From Caldifarciminota bacterium (GTDB taxonomy: Bacteria > Hydrothermota > UBA3073 > NMUJ01): a DNA stretch of 26,322 bases. The notes under the pieces were generated by a model that worked only from the letters and a program-made list of their open reading frames with translations, did no database searches and was not told where the DNA came from. The stretch lies in NCBI GenBank assembly GCA_021158725.1, contig JAGGUB010000046.1, positions 1-26,322 of the forward strand, given 5' to 3'. Of the stretch, positions 15,543-23,992 are shown in pieces (positions within the stretch are counted from its first letter, which is position 1; each line of letters starts with the position of its first letter). The translations under genes were made by a program, and so were the position numbers.

Positions 15543-15570
15543 TTGCCAACTTCCGACCTTAGATTATATT
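15543..15570 (+). promoter_or_regulatory. Predicted promoter of rpoC
   Basis: TTGCCA (15543-15548), a 16-base spacer, TATATT (15565-15570). Transcription would start near 15577, giving a leader of about 58 bases ending in the Shine-Dalgarno GGGGAGG just before the ATG at 15635. It lies in the 100-base gap after holA and implies that rpoC can be transcribed independently. Confidence 0.5.
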
Positions 15571-15634
15571 ATAAACGCATTAGTTGATGAGATTTTTAAT
15601 AAACGGTAAGTTAAGTTGACAGAAAGGGGAGGAG

Positions 15635-18600
15635 ATGAAGGATATTGATTTATTAAAAATAAGTCCACATAAATTGAAGGAAGACGAGGTTTTAAGGCCT
15701 CAGGATATTGAAGGTATAATGATACGGCTCGCCTCACCAGAGGAGATACTTGAATGGTCTTATGGTGAGGTGAAGAAGCCTGACACTATTAACTATCGTA
15801 CACAGAGACCGGAACGTGATGGCCTCTTCTGTGAACGCATATTTGGTCCCGTACGGGATTATGAGTGTAGCTGTGGTAAATATAAGGGATTAAAATACAA
15901 AGGTACTGTTTGTGAAAGATGTAAAGTGGAGGTCACCTCATCCAGAGTACGTAGGGAACGTATGGGCCATATCACGCTCGCTGCACCAGTAGCTCACATA
16001 TGGTTTTACAAGATACCGCCTTCGCGGATGGGATTGTTACTCGATATGAGTGTAAAGGATCTCGAACGCATCATATATTATGAAGCTTATGTAGTACTTG
16101 ATCCGGGTAATACTGGGTTGACACGTGGCCAGATTATCACCGAAGAAGAATATCAAGAGATCATGAAGGATAAACCAGCGCACTTCCGTGCGGGTATGGG
16201 AGCTGAAGCACTCGATGAGCTGCTACGTGAGTTAGATCTTGATGAGATGGCAATCGACCTACGTACGCTTATAATGCATGAGACCTCCGAAAGCAAACGC
16301 AGAAAGTTGCTCAAAAAGTTACAGGTTGTGGAAGCATTCCGTGAATCCAAGGTACGCCCGGAATGGATGATACTTAAGGTATTACCGGTTATACCACCGG
16401 ACCTGCGGATATTGGTACCATTAGAAGGTGGTAGATACGCAACATCGGACCTCAACAACCTATACAAAAGAGTTATTACACGCAATAATAGGTTGAAAAA
16501 CCTATTAGAGTATAGAGCACCAGAGGTTGTGATAAAGAACGAGAAACGTATGTTGCAGGAAGCGGTTGATGCATTACTTGATAACGCACGTAAGGAGCGT
16601 CCAGTACTTGGTCGTGGCAATAGGCCACTCAAATCGCTAACCGATAACCTTCGAGGTAAACAGGGTAGGTTTCGCAGAAACTTACTTGGTAAACGAGTTG
16701 ACTATTCTGGTAGGGCCGTAATCGTGGTAGGTCCTAAGCTCAAACTCTACGAGTGTGGATTACCTAAGAAGATGGCGATTGAACTCTTTCGTCCTTTTAT
16801 AATCTATGAGCTACACAAGAGGGGAATTGCCCCCACCATTCGACAGGCACGAAACATGATAGATGAGCGAGAAGATATCGTATGGGAGATACTCGAAGAT
16901 GTGGTCAAAAACTATCCAGTATGGCTCAACCGTGCACCTACCTTACATCGGGTTAGTATCCAAGCGTTCTACCCCAAGCTCATAGAGGGTGAGGCAATCC
17001 AGTTACATCCTCTTGTGTGTCCCCCTTACAATGCAGATTTTGATGGTGATCAGATGGCGGTTCATGTACCACTATCCTTTGAAGCACAGATAGAATCACA
17101 TACCTTGATGTTGGCACCCAATAACCTATTGTCACCCGCACATGGTGACCCATTAACTGTGCCTACACGTGATATAGTGCTCGGTATATATTGGTTAACG
17201 GGTGAAAAACCGGGCGTTAAAGGTGAAGGCCGCTATTTCGATACACTCGAAGAGATCGAAAATGCAGTATATCATGGAAGTATCGATATTCATGCACGTA
17301 TCAAATACAAATGGGAAGGCAAGTGGATTGAAACAACACCTGGTAGGGTGATCTTCAACTCACTTCTGCCAAAGGGTATGCCATATGTGAATGAGGTGGT
17401 AGATGCCAAGAAACTCGCAGAAATCGAAAAAGAGGTTATACTCAAGTATGGTACACATGTAGCAACTGAGTTCCTGGATAAGGTCAAAGAGATAGGGTTC
17501 GAATACGCTACCATCTCAGGTGTAACGCTTGGTGTTGATGATATGATAAAGATACCTGAGAAGCAAAAGATCATAGAGGAAGCGCTGAAGGAGATCGAGG
17601 CCATCGAGCGTGATTACAGAGAGGGTAGAATTACCGAAAGTGAGCGTTACAACCATGTAATCGATGCATGGAGTAAGGTGCAGGAGACGATTGAAGCTAA
17701 AACCGTTGAAATGTTATCTCAGGATCAGATGGGGTTCAACCCATTCTATATGATGGCGATGTCGGGTGCACGTGGTAGAATCGATCAGGTACGTCAGATC
17801 GTGGGTATGCGTGGGCTCATGGAGAGGCCACGTCGTCGTGCTACGGGTGGTACAGGGGGTGAAACCATCGAAGTACCCATACTTTCCTCACTTAGTGAGG
17901 GGTTAAATGTCTTGGAGTACTTCATATCCACTTATGGTGCACGTAAGGGGCAAACAGATACCGCACTTAAGACAGCTGAATCTGGTTACCTTACACGTAA
18001 GCTGGTAGATGTAGCCCAAGACGTGATAATACGTGAAGAAGACTGTGGTACCACAAAGGGTATCGAGATAACTGCAATAAAAGAGGGGGAGGAGATCATC
18101 GAACCTCTAAGTGAGCGTATCAAAGGTAGGATAGCACTCGAAGATATAGTGGATCCATACACTAATGAGGTATTAGTACGTGCAAACGAGGAGATAAGCG
18201 ATGAGAAAGCGATCGAGATAGAGAAACGTGGTATAGAGAAGGTGCTGGTACGTTCACCTTTGACATGTGAAACTAAATATGGGGTATGCCGCAAGTGTTA
18301 TGGACGTGACTTCGCTACTGGTAAGCTTGTACGATTGGGTGAAGCTGTTGGTATCGTAGCGGCTCAAAGTATCGGCGAACCCGGTACTCAGTTAACCTTA
18401 CGTACGTTCCATACAGGGGGTGCAGCCGCCCGCATAGCGGCTGAAAGTGAGAAAACGGCACCGTTTGATGGTATTATACGGTTGAAAGATGTGCGTATCG
18501 GTACACGTAAGGATGGTGTCAAGGTTGTCTTATCACGTGAAGGTAAAATGAAAGTAGAAAGCAAAAAGCACGGTGTACGAGAGTTCTCCATCCCCTATGG

Positions 18601-19738
18601 GGCAGCACTTAGTGTTAAAGATGGTGATCGGGTAAAGGAAGGCGATAGATTGTTCGAATGGGACCCCTACGCTTTCTCTATACTGGCAGAAGCTGAGGGT
18701 ATAGTAAGGTTTGAAGGCTTCATGGAGAATGTCACGTATAGGTTGGAATACGACGAACGTACGCAGAGGAAACAGCCTGTGATAATCGAACATAGACGTG
18801 TACATCCCAAAGTACTCATAATGCAAGGAGATAAAGTGGTACAAGAGATGTACATGCCACGTAGTGCATACATATTCGTTAAGGAAGGTGAGCATGTGGT
18901 ACCAGGTGATTTAATCGCAAAGGTACCTACGTCGATATCCAGAGCTTGGGATATAACAGGTGGATTGCCGAGGGTGATTGAGTTATTTGAAGCACGTAAA
19001 CCAGACGATCCAGCGGTTATATCAGAGATAGATGGATGGGTAAGATTTGATAAGCCTCAAAAAGATGCATGGGTAATCGTAGTGCAAGGGCATGGCATGG
19101 AACGAAAGTATCGCATACCGTATGAAAAGTACCTGCTCGTGTGGGAAGGCAAAGAGGTAAAAGCGGGTGAAAAACTATGTGTTGGCGATATCAACCCCCA
19201 CGATATATTGCGTGCTAAAGGTGTGTTGGCTGTACAGGAGTTCTTGTTACAGGAGATACAAAAGGTCTATAGGTTACAAAAGGTACGTATAAACGATAAA
19301 CATATAGAGATTATAATTCGACAGATGTTGTCGAAGGTCGAAATCATAGATCCTGGTGATACGAAATTCATAAGGGAAGAGATCGTAGATCGTGTGAAGG
19401 TTGAAGAAGAGAATAATCGAATCGAAAAGATGGGTGGCAGAAGGGCAACATTTCGACCTTTACTCCTGGGGATATCGAGGGCATCACTTGTTACTGAGAG
19501 CTTTATATCAGCGGCTTCGTTCCAAGAGACAGCACACGTATTAGCAGATGCAGCAATTAGAGGTAAGATTGATGAGCTACGAGGTATTAAGGAAAACGTC
19601 ATAGTAGGTAACCTTATACCTGCGGGTACTGGGGCATTACAGTTCCGTGAAATAGAGGTGGCACCTCCTTCGGTGAAGGAACTCGAACGCGAAGAGGTTA
19701 AATCTGAAACAGTTCACGACGATACGAAAGCTAAGTGA
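15635..19738 (+). CDS. rpoC: DNA-directed RNA polymerase subunit beta'
   Basis: A complete 1367-residue beta' subunit. The N-terminal zinc site is C78, C80, C93 and C96. The catalytic NADFDGDQM holds Asp468, Asp470 and Asp472. The second zinc site is C804, C878, C885 and C888, offset by exactly ten from E. coli (814, 888, 895, 898). The C-terminal block is intact (RPLLLGISRASLVTESFISA, then SFQETAHVLADAA), followed by a short charged tail. No large lineage insertion is evident. An excellent GGGGAGG Shine-Dalgarno sets the start. In most bacteria rpoC directly follows rpoB; here holA precedes it and a 100-base promoter-bearing gap separates them, so rpoB is elsewhere. The stop overlaps the start of a 29-codon gene (TGATG). 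Confidence 0.98.
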   Translation: MKDIDLLKISPHKLKEDEVLRPQDIEGIMIRLASPEEILEWSYGEVKKPDTINYRTQRPERDGLFCERIFGPVRDYECSCGKYKGLKYKGTVCERCKVEVTSSRVRRERMGHITLAAPVAHIWFYKIPPSRMGLLLDMSVKDLERIIYYEAYVVLDPGNTGLTRGQIITEEEYQEIMKDKPAHFRAGMGAEALDELLRELDLDEMAIDLRTLIMHETSESKRRKLLKKLQVVEAFRESKVRPEWMILKVLPVIPPDLRILVPLEGGRYATSDLNNLYKRVITRNNRLKNLLEYRAPEVVIKNEKRMLQEAVDALLDNARKERPVLGRGNRPLKSLTDNLRGKQGRFRRNLLGKRVDYSGRAVIVVGPKLKLYECGLPKKMAIELFRPFIIYELHKRGIAPTIRQARNMIDEREDIVWEILEDVVKNYPVWLNRAPTLHRVSIQAFYPKLIEGEAIQLHPLVCPPYNADFDGDQMAVHVPLSFEAQIESHTLMLAPNNLLSPAHGDPLTVPTRDIVLGIYWLTGEKPGVKGEGRYFDTLEEIENAVYHGSIDIHARIKYKWEGKWIETTPGRVIFNSLLPKGMPYVNEVVDAKKLAEIEKEVILKYGTHVATEFLDKVKEIGFEYATISGVTLGVDDMIKIPEKQKIIEEALKEIEAIERDYREGRITESERYNHVIDAWSKVQETIEAKTVEMLSQDQMGFNPFYMMAMSGARGRIDQVRQIVGMRGLMERPRRRATGGTGGETIEVPILSSLSEGLNVLEYFISTYGARKGQTDTALKTAESGYLTRKLVDVAQDVIIREEDCGTTKGIEITAIKEGEEIIEPLSERIKGRIALEDIVDPYTNEVLVRANEEISDEKAIEIEKRGIEKVLVRSPLTCETKYGVCRKCYGRDFATGKLVRLGEAVGIVAAQSIGEPGTQLTLRTFHTGGAAARIAAESEKTAPFDGIIRLKDVRIGTRKDGVKVVLSREGKMKVESKKHGVREFSIPYGAALSVKDGDRVKEGDRLFEWDPYAFSILAEAEGIVRFEGFMENVTYRLEYDERTQRKQPVIIEHRRVHPKVLIMQGDKVVQEMYMPRSAYIFVKEGEHVVPGDLIAKVPTSISRAWDITGGLPRVIELFEARKPDDPAVISEIDGWVRFDKPQKDAWVIVVQGHGMERKYRIPYEKYLLVWEGKEVKAGEKLCVGDINPHDILRAKGVLAVQEFLLQEIQKVYRLQKVRINDKHIEIIIRQMLSKVEIIDPGDTKFIREEIVDRVKVEEENNRIEKMGGRRATFRPLLLGISRASLVTESFISAASFQETAHVLADAAIRGKIDELRGIKENVIVGNLIPAGTGALQFREIEVAPPSVKELEREEVKSETVHDDTKAK

Positions 19739-19827
19739 TGCCAGCTTCTGCATGGGTAACGCTTTTCTTTACGTTAGGTGTATTGGTTGGCGGTATCATT
19801 TATTCCATATATAAAATGGTACGATGA
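19738..19827 (+). CDS. 29-residue single-TM small protein, MetS-like
   Basis: This short frame starts with an ATG overlapping the rpoC TGA. It encodes a 29-residue peptide: a short polar start (MPASAW), about 20 hydrophobic residues (VTLFFTLGVLVGGIIYSIY), and a basic end (KMVR). The ASAW start, the central Gly-Gly and the short basic tail resemble the small MetS/SMS-type accessory subunits of NSS-family (methionine/alanine importer) Na+ symporters, typically 30-60 residues long. No symporter gene is in the window. There is no separate Shine-Dalgarno, so translation would be coupled to rpoC termination. The secD promoter begins one base after its stop. It could also be a chance frame; the clean TM plus positive-inside end argues for a real gene. 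Confidence 0.5.
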   Translation: MPASAWVTLFFTLGVLVGGIIYSIYKMVR

Positions 19828-19855
19828 TTGACTATGTGAGGGTTGCTCTTATTTT
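19828..19855 (+). promoter_or_regulatory. Predicted promoter of secDF
   Basis: TTGACT (19828-19833), a 16-base spacer, TATTTT (19850-19855), then CATTAG and the ATG at 19862. An in-frame TAG directly precedes the ATG, which fixes this as the first possible start. No Shine-Dalgarno is present, so this is the best example of the leaderless geometry in the window. Confidence 0.6.
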
Positions 19856-19861
19856 CATTAG

Positions 19862-21421
19862 ATGAAATTAGGTCGAAGAGGGCTCCTTATCTTGGTGGTC
19901 GTGGGATTGGCTTTATGGCAGTTCTCCTACACTATAAAATATTATAAGCTCACACCTGAGGAACGTGCTGCATTACCCGTAGAAGAGTTTAAGAAACTAC
20001 GTCGAAAGGCGCTCAATCTTGGGCTCGACCTTCAGGGTGGTATGCATCTCATATTACGTGTTAAAGCGGAGGAGCTCACGCCTGAGGAACGCAAAGATGC
20101 ACGTGACAGGGCATTACGCATAATAGAAAATAGGATAAACCAGTTCGGGGTTAGTGAACCTCAGATTATGCCATTACGCGATGAGTACATAGTTATACAG
20201 TTGCCAGGTGTACGGGATCCAGAACGTGCTAAAGAAATAATCCAGAAGACAGCGCAGTTACAGTTTAGGCTGGTGGAGGAAAGCAAAAAGACGTGGAAGC
20301 TTATTGAAAAAATCGATAGTATAGTACATGCATATGAAATTAGTACCACCACAGACACCTATGCGTTGTTACCTAACCCTGTATTATCATTATTCGAGAG
20401 GGGTGCACCCGAACGCTTATTCATAAAAGTAGAAGATACGAGTCTCTTCAATAAATACCTTCGTCTACCAGAAGTCTGTAATATATTGCCTGAGGATAAA
20501 GAGTTCCTATATTCCAAGCCTTCAGAACGTATGGGCCATAAAGTGGTGGAGGTACTACTTGTTAACAAGGAAGTTTTACTTTCGGGTGATGCTATTTCAG
20601 ATGCACGTCCCGGTATTGGGACGGCTGAGAATCCGCTCGAACCGCGTGTCGACCTTGACATGAAGCCATGGGCACGTAGGAGGTGGGCTGATATAACGGG
20701 TGCAAACGTAGGACGTAGGATTGCCATCATCCTGGATAATGTAGTACAATCAGCACCTGTAGTACGTGAACGTATCATCGGAGGTAGAAGTCAAATCACA
20801 ATGGGGCACGCCAAAATAGAAGATGCACGTGACCTCGCACTGGTTATACGAGCGGGTGCATTACCGGCGCCACTCGAAATCGTAGAAGAGCGAACAGTAG
20901 GTCCAACGTTAGGTAGTGATTCCATACGTGCAGGTATACGTGCAATGTATATTGGTGCTATAGTGGTATTTATTTTCATGATATTCTATTATCACTTATC
21001 AGGCATAATAGCAGATATTGCGGTAATCATAAATATCATCCTTATACTTGCAGTGTTATCGCTATTCAATGCTACATTGACATTACCAGGGATTGCAGGG
21101 CTTGTACTTGTCGTAGGTACGAGTGTTGACGCAAACGTGCTCATATTTGAACGTATTCGTGAGGAGTTGGCTGCAGGTAAAACATTAAAAACCGCTATAA
21201 GTGCAGGATTTAGTAACGCATTCAGAACGATATTGGATGCCAATCTCACCACGTTGTTGATGGCAGTTATCCTATACTTCTTCGGTACTGGACCTATCAA
21301 AGGGTTTGGTATCACCCTAAGTATCGGAATATTGGCAAACTTCTTTACCGCTATAGTGTTTACGAGGTTTATGTTGGATTGGATAACTTCATTTTATAAA
21401 GTACCAAGGTTTTTGATATAA
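19862..21421 (+). CDS. secD: Protein translocase subunit SecD
   Basis: A 519-residue protein with an N-terminal TM (~6-24) and a periplasmic region. That region starts with the D1 motif LGLDLQGGMHLIL (~53-65), has RALRIIENRINQFGVSEPQI, and includes the P1 base and head. A C-terminal block of five TM helices (~350-515) contains the conserved TSVDANVLIFERIREE segment (Asp423) needed for proton- or sodium-driven function, and FRTILDANLTTLL. Role: with SecF, uses ion flow to pull exported proteins through SecYEG from the periplasmic side. The start codon is fixed by an in-frame stop immediately upstream. It is followed by secF after one base. yajC, commonly the gene upstream of secD, is not present here. 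Confidence 0.97.
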   Translation: MKLGRRGLLILVVVGLALWQFSYTIKYYKLTPEERAALPVEEFKKLRRKALNLGLDLQGGMHLILRVKAEELTPEERKDARDRALRIIENRINQFGVSEPQIMPLRDEYIVIQLPGVRDPERAKEIIQKTAQLQFRLVEESKKTWKLIEKIDSIVHAYEISTTTDTYALLPNPVLSLFERGAPERLFIKVEDTSLFNKYLRLPEVCNILPEDKEFLYSKPSERMGHKVVEVLLVNKEVLLSGDAISDARPGIGTAENPLEPRVDLDMKPWARRRWADITGANVGRRIAIILDNVVQSAPVVRERIIGGRSQITMGHAKIEDARDLALVIRAGALPAPLEIVEERTVGPTLGSDSIRAGIRAMYIGAIVVFIFMIFYYHLSGIIADIAVIINIILILAVLSLFNATLTLPGIAGLVLVVGTSVDANVLIFERIREELAAGKTLKTAISAGFSNAFRTILDANLTTLLMAVILYFFGTGPIKGFGITLSIGILANFFTAIVFTRFMLDWITSFYKVPRFLI

Positions 21422-21422
21422 A

Positions 21423-22502
21423 ATGGTAAAATTTATAAAGAGAGTACCAAATATAGATTTCCTGCGGATATCGAGGTTCACGGTCTTTGTTTCGCTCGCC
21501 CTCATAGTTACAGGGGTCACATCGCTGATAGTACGTCATGGACTTAACTATGGGATAGAGTTTACAGGTGGACTGTTTGTTGAAGTGCATTTTGACAGCT
21601 TGATAACCACACAGGAGATACGGTCAGCCTTAAGTGAGGTAGGTTTGGGGCATGCCATCATACAGCGTGATGTTACAACAAACTATAATTTCTTCATAAG
21701 AACCCAGCTAACCGAGAATGTAACCCCTGAACTCATCACTAAAGTATTACAGGAACATTTCCCTAATAATCCATTAAGAATAGAGAGGGTTGAGAAAATA
21801 GGTGCTGTAATATCGAGGGGGTTGAAGTTACGTGCGTTTTGGGTTGTAATCTGTGGTTTATTCATTATGCTACTTTATATAACTGTGCGATTCACGTATA
21901 AATTTGGGATAGCTGCAGTGATAGCACTCATACATGATGTGTTGATAACCATTGGTATACTCAACATACTTAACCGCGAGTTCACCACCGCTATAATAGC
22001 GGCATTGCTTACAATCATCGGTTATTCAATAAACGATTCGATAGTTATATCCGATAGAATACGTGAAAACCTACGCCTGTATCCAAAAACTCCATTCCCA
22101 GACATTGTTAACCGCAGTCTAAACGAAACGCTATCGCGTACCATTATAACCTCATTAACTACAATATTTGTGTTACTTGCTTTGTTCATAGTTGGTGGCA
22201 AAGTTATACATGATTTCTCACTTGCGTTACTTATAGGTGTGATAACTGGTACCTATTCGTCACTATTTGTGTTATCACCCATAGTTGTGGCCTGGGAGAG
22301 ACGTTTTCCATCACCTGAAACCCGCAGACGTGCGTATTACAAGGAGAAAGAAGAACGTGCAGTAGTAACCGAAACACCGCCAGAAGTTACCACACCTACT
22401 CCAGAGGAGAGAAAGGGGCGTATACTTCTGCCTACACCACAGAAGGTAGACACCATCTCTACTAAGAAAAAGAAGAAAAAGAAACGCAAGAAGAAGCGCT
22501 AA
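21423..22502 (+). CDS. secF: Protein translocase subunit SecF with a polybasic C-terminal tail
   Basis: A 359-residue SecF: TM1 (~20-37), the periplasmic NYGIEFTGGLF motif (~42-52), P1-like domain, then five TM helices (~135-300) with GYSINDSIVISDRIREN (the SecF counterpart of the SecD DxNVLIFERI motif) and TTIFVLLALFIVGG. After the last TM comes a ~55-residue cytoplasmic extension rich in Thr/Pro/Glu that ends in an almost pure Lys/Arg run (last 12 residues all basic). Ordinary SecF proteins end about 40-60 residues earlier. The tail is in frame and ends at a TAA that overlaps the convergent glcD stop by 4 bases. It could bind ribosomes or acidic lipid, as basic tails of YidC/Oxa1 proteins do; this is inference. 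Confidence 0.96.
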   Translation: MVKFIKRVPNIDFLRISRFTVFVSLALIVTGVTSLIVRHGLNYGIEFTGGLFVEVHFDSLITTQEIRSALSEVGLGHAIIQRDVTTNYNFFIRTQLTENVTPELITKVLQEHFPNNPLRIERVEKIGAVISRGLKLRAFWVVICGLFIMLLYITVRFTYKFGIAAVIALIHDVLITIGILNILNREFTTAIIAALLTIIGYSINDSIVISDRIRENLRLYPKTPFPDIVNRSLNETLSRTIITSLTTIFVLLALFIVGGKVIHDFSLALLIGVITGTYSSLFVLSPIVVAWERRFPSPETRRRAYYKEKEERAVVTETPPEVTTPTPEERKGRILLPTPQKVDTISTKKKKKKKRKKKR

Positions 22503-23884
22503 CTTAGATCCAAGACCTTACCTGGGTTGAGAATATTGTTGGGATCGAGCATCCTTTTCATTTTACGCATAAGAGCTATCTCTTCAGGGCTTACACTCAT
22601 ACTTAGATATTGACGTTTAGCCAACCCTATACCGTGTTCACCGGAAATCTTTCCTCCCACAGAGACAACCTTTGAATAGAGTGCATGCACAAGAGTTGGT
22701 AATCTCTGTTGCCACACATCATCAGGTATACCGCGTTTAAGTATATTAACATGGAGGTTACCATCCCCTATGTGTCCATACACTGCAATCGGTAACCCAT
22801 ATGTGGATTCAAGCTGTTCAATATATTTGAGTAACTCCGGTATTTTGCTACGAGGGACAACCACATCCTCATGTGCTACCTCACCCGTAGACTTCAATGC
22901 CTCACTTATTACACGTCTTGCACGCCACAGGTCTGCACGTCTACGTTCATCTTCCGCCACAAGCACATCTATCGCATCGTTGTTTAATGCTACCTCACCG
23001 ATCACTTCGTACTGTTTGGCCAGTAGATCGCTATCGTTACCGTCGAGCTCCACAAGTAATAGTGCCTTAGCTTCAGGAAATGGTAGCTTCTCACCAGTAT
23101 GCTGTTCGGAAGCCTTTATGGCTTTTGCCTCCATAAACTCAAGTGCTGCCGGTAGTATACCATGTTTATGTAAGATATCCAATACCGTATGGCTGAGGTT
23201 TTCGAATTTCGTAAACGGTATAAGTAAATCCACTCGATATTTAGGTGCAGGTATGAGCTTAAGTATTGCTTTTGTAACAACCCCCAACGTACCTTCTGAA
23301 CCTATGAAGAGGTGCATCAATTCATACCCTGTGGCATTCTTCATTAATTTACCGCCTGTAAATATGACCTCACCGGTTGGTAAGACTACTTCTAACCCCA
23401 ACACGTAGTTTTTGGTTGTCCCATATTTGAGAGTTTGTGCACCACCTGCATCTTCGGCAATATTACCTCCAATGGTACATGAATCTAAGCTTGCAGGGTC
23501 GGGGGGATAGAAAAGGTTGAGCTTCTCCACCTCCTCACGTAACGTACCCGTAACTACACCGGGCTCCACCACGGCTACGGAGTTCGCCACATCGATGTCC
23601 AATATGCGGTTGAGCTTCTCCAGTGACAGCACAATACCACCCTGTGGGACAGCGCCACCTGATAGCCCTGTACCGCCTCCTCTTGGTGTAATAGCTATCA
23701 GCTCACGGTTGGCAAGCTCCATTATTTGGGATACCTCATCCGTAGATGAAGGTAAAACTACCGCCTCGGCATATCCTTTTAAACCAGGTGTTTCATCGTG
23801 AAGATAGGGCTCCATAACATCCTTCTCTGTAATGATGGCAGCTTCCTCTACGATTTTACGCAATTTTTCTATAATTGTTGCCAT
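22499..23884 (-). CDS. glcD: FAD-linked oxidase, GlcD-like (glycolate / D-lactate dehydrogenase family)
   Basis: A 461-residue flavoprotein of the FAD_binding_4 (PCMH) plus FAD-oxidase C-terminal family. The FAD-binding motif is TPRGGGTGLSGGAVP (~64-78), followed by VVEPGVVTGTL, ASLDSCTIGGNIAEDAGG, KYGTTKNYVLGLEVVLPTGE, and LFIGSEGTLGVVTKA. The C-terminal half has GHIGDGNLHVNIL (~370-382) with the catalytic-site His, GGKISGEHGIG, and the terminal LDPNNILNPGKV. Family role: oxidation of 2-hydroxy acids (glycolate, D-lactate or D-2-hydroxyglutarate) with electrons passed to quinone or an Fe-S partner. No glcE or glcF partner is adjacent, so the acceptor is unknown. The start has a strong GGGGGGAG Shine-Dalgarno. 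Its stop overlaps secF. Confidence 0.9.
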   Translation of the reverse strand: MATIIEKLRKIVEEAAIITEKDVMEPYLHDETPGLKGYAEAVVLPSSTDEVSQIMELANRELIAITPRGGGTGLSGGAVPQGGIVLSLEKLNRILDIDVANSVAVVEPGVVTGTLREEVEKLNLFYPPDPASLDSCTIGGNIAEDAGGAQTLKYGTTKNYVLGLEVVLPTGEVIFTGGKLMKNATGYELMHLFIGSEGTLGVVTKAILKLIPAPKYRVDLLIPFTKFENLSHTVLDILHKHGILPAALEFMEAKAIKASEQHTGEKLPFPEAKALLLVELDGNDSDLLAKQYEVIGEVALNNDAIDVLVAEDERRRADLWRARRVISEALKSTGEVAHEDVVVPRSKIPELLKYIEQLESTYGLPIAVYGHIGDGNLHVNILKRGIPDDVWQQRLPTLVHALYSKVVSVGGKISGEHGIGLAKRQYLSMSVSPEEIALMRKMKRMLDPNNILNPGKVLDLS

Positions 23885-23945
23885 TCTCCCCCCTTCTGTT
23901 AAAACAACCGACAGGCGGATAGTGTGGTTTCATGCTCACATCATC

Positions 23946-23972
23946 AAAATAACGTCTATAGCTTATCGTCAA
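23946..23972 (-). promoter_or_regulatory. Predicted promoter of glcD
   Basis: On the minus strand: TTGACG (23972-23967), a 15-base spacer, TATTTT (23951-23946). The start codon is about 60 bases downstream, leaving a leader with a GGGGGGAG Shine-Dalgarno immediately before the ATG at 23884. The rest of the 108-base gap to the second pit gene shows no other clear element; no hairpin terminator for pit is evident. Confidence 0.45.
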
Positions 23973-23992
23973 CAAGGGATTGTAAATAAATA

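Noticed and set aside
15535..15634. A ribosomal-protein-type leader or attenuator before rpoC
   Set aside because: No stem-loop plus T-run is visible; only a promoter and Shine-Dalgarno can be supported.
16153..19602. Several 60-160-codon frames antisense to rpoC
   Set aside because: Ser/Arg-rich shadow translations of a conserved gene with no independent signals.
19738..19861. The small ORF before secD as yajC
   Set aside because: It is only 29 residues and lacks the charged cytoplasmic domain of YajC; the MetS-like resemblance is better.
22455..22502. Lys-rich end of secF as a frameshift artefact
   Set aside because: The frame is continuous from the last TM to a TAA, with mixed AAG/AAA/CGC codons. 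A simple slippage tract would be more uniform.
22499..22502. A terminator between secF and glcD
   Set aside because: The two genes overlap by four bases and no hairpin is present in either end.
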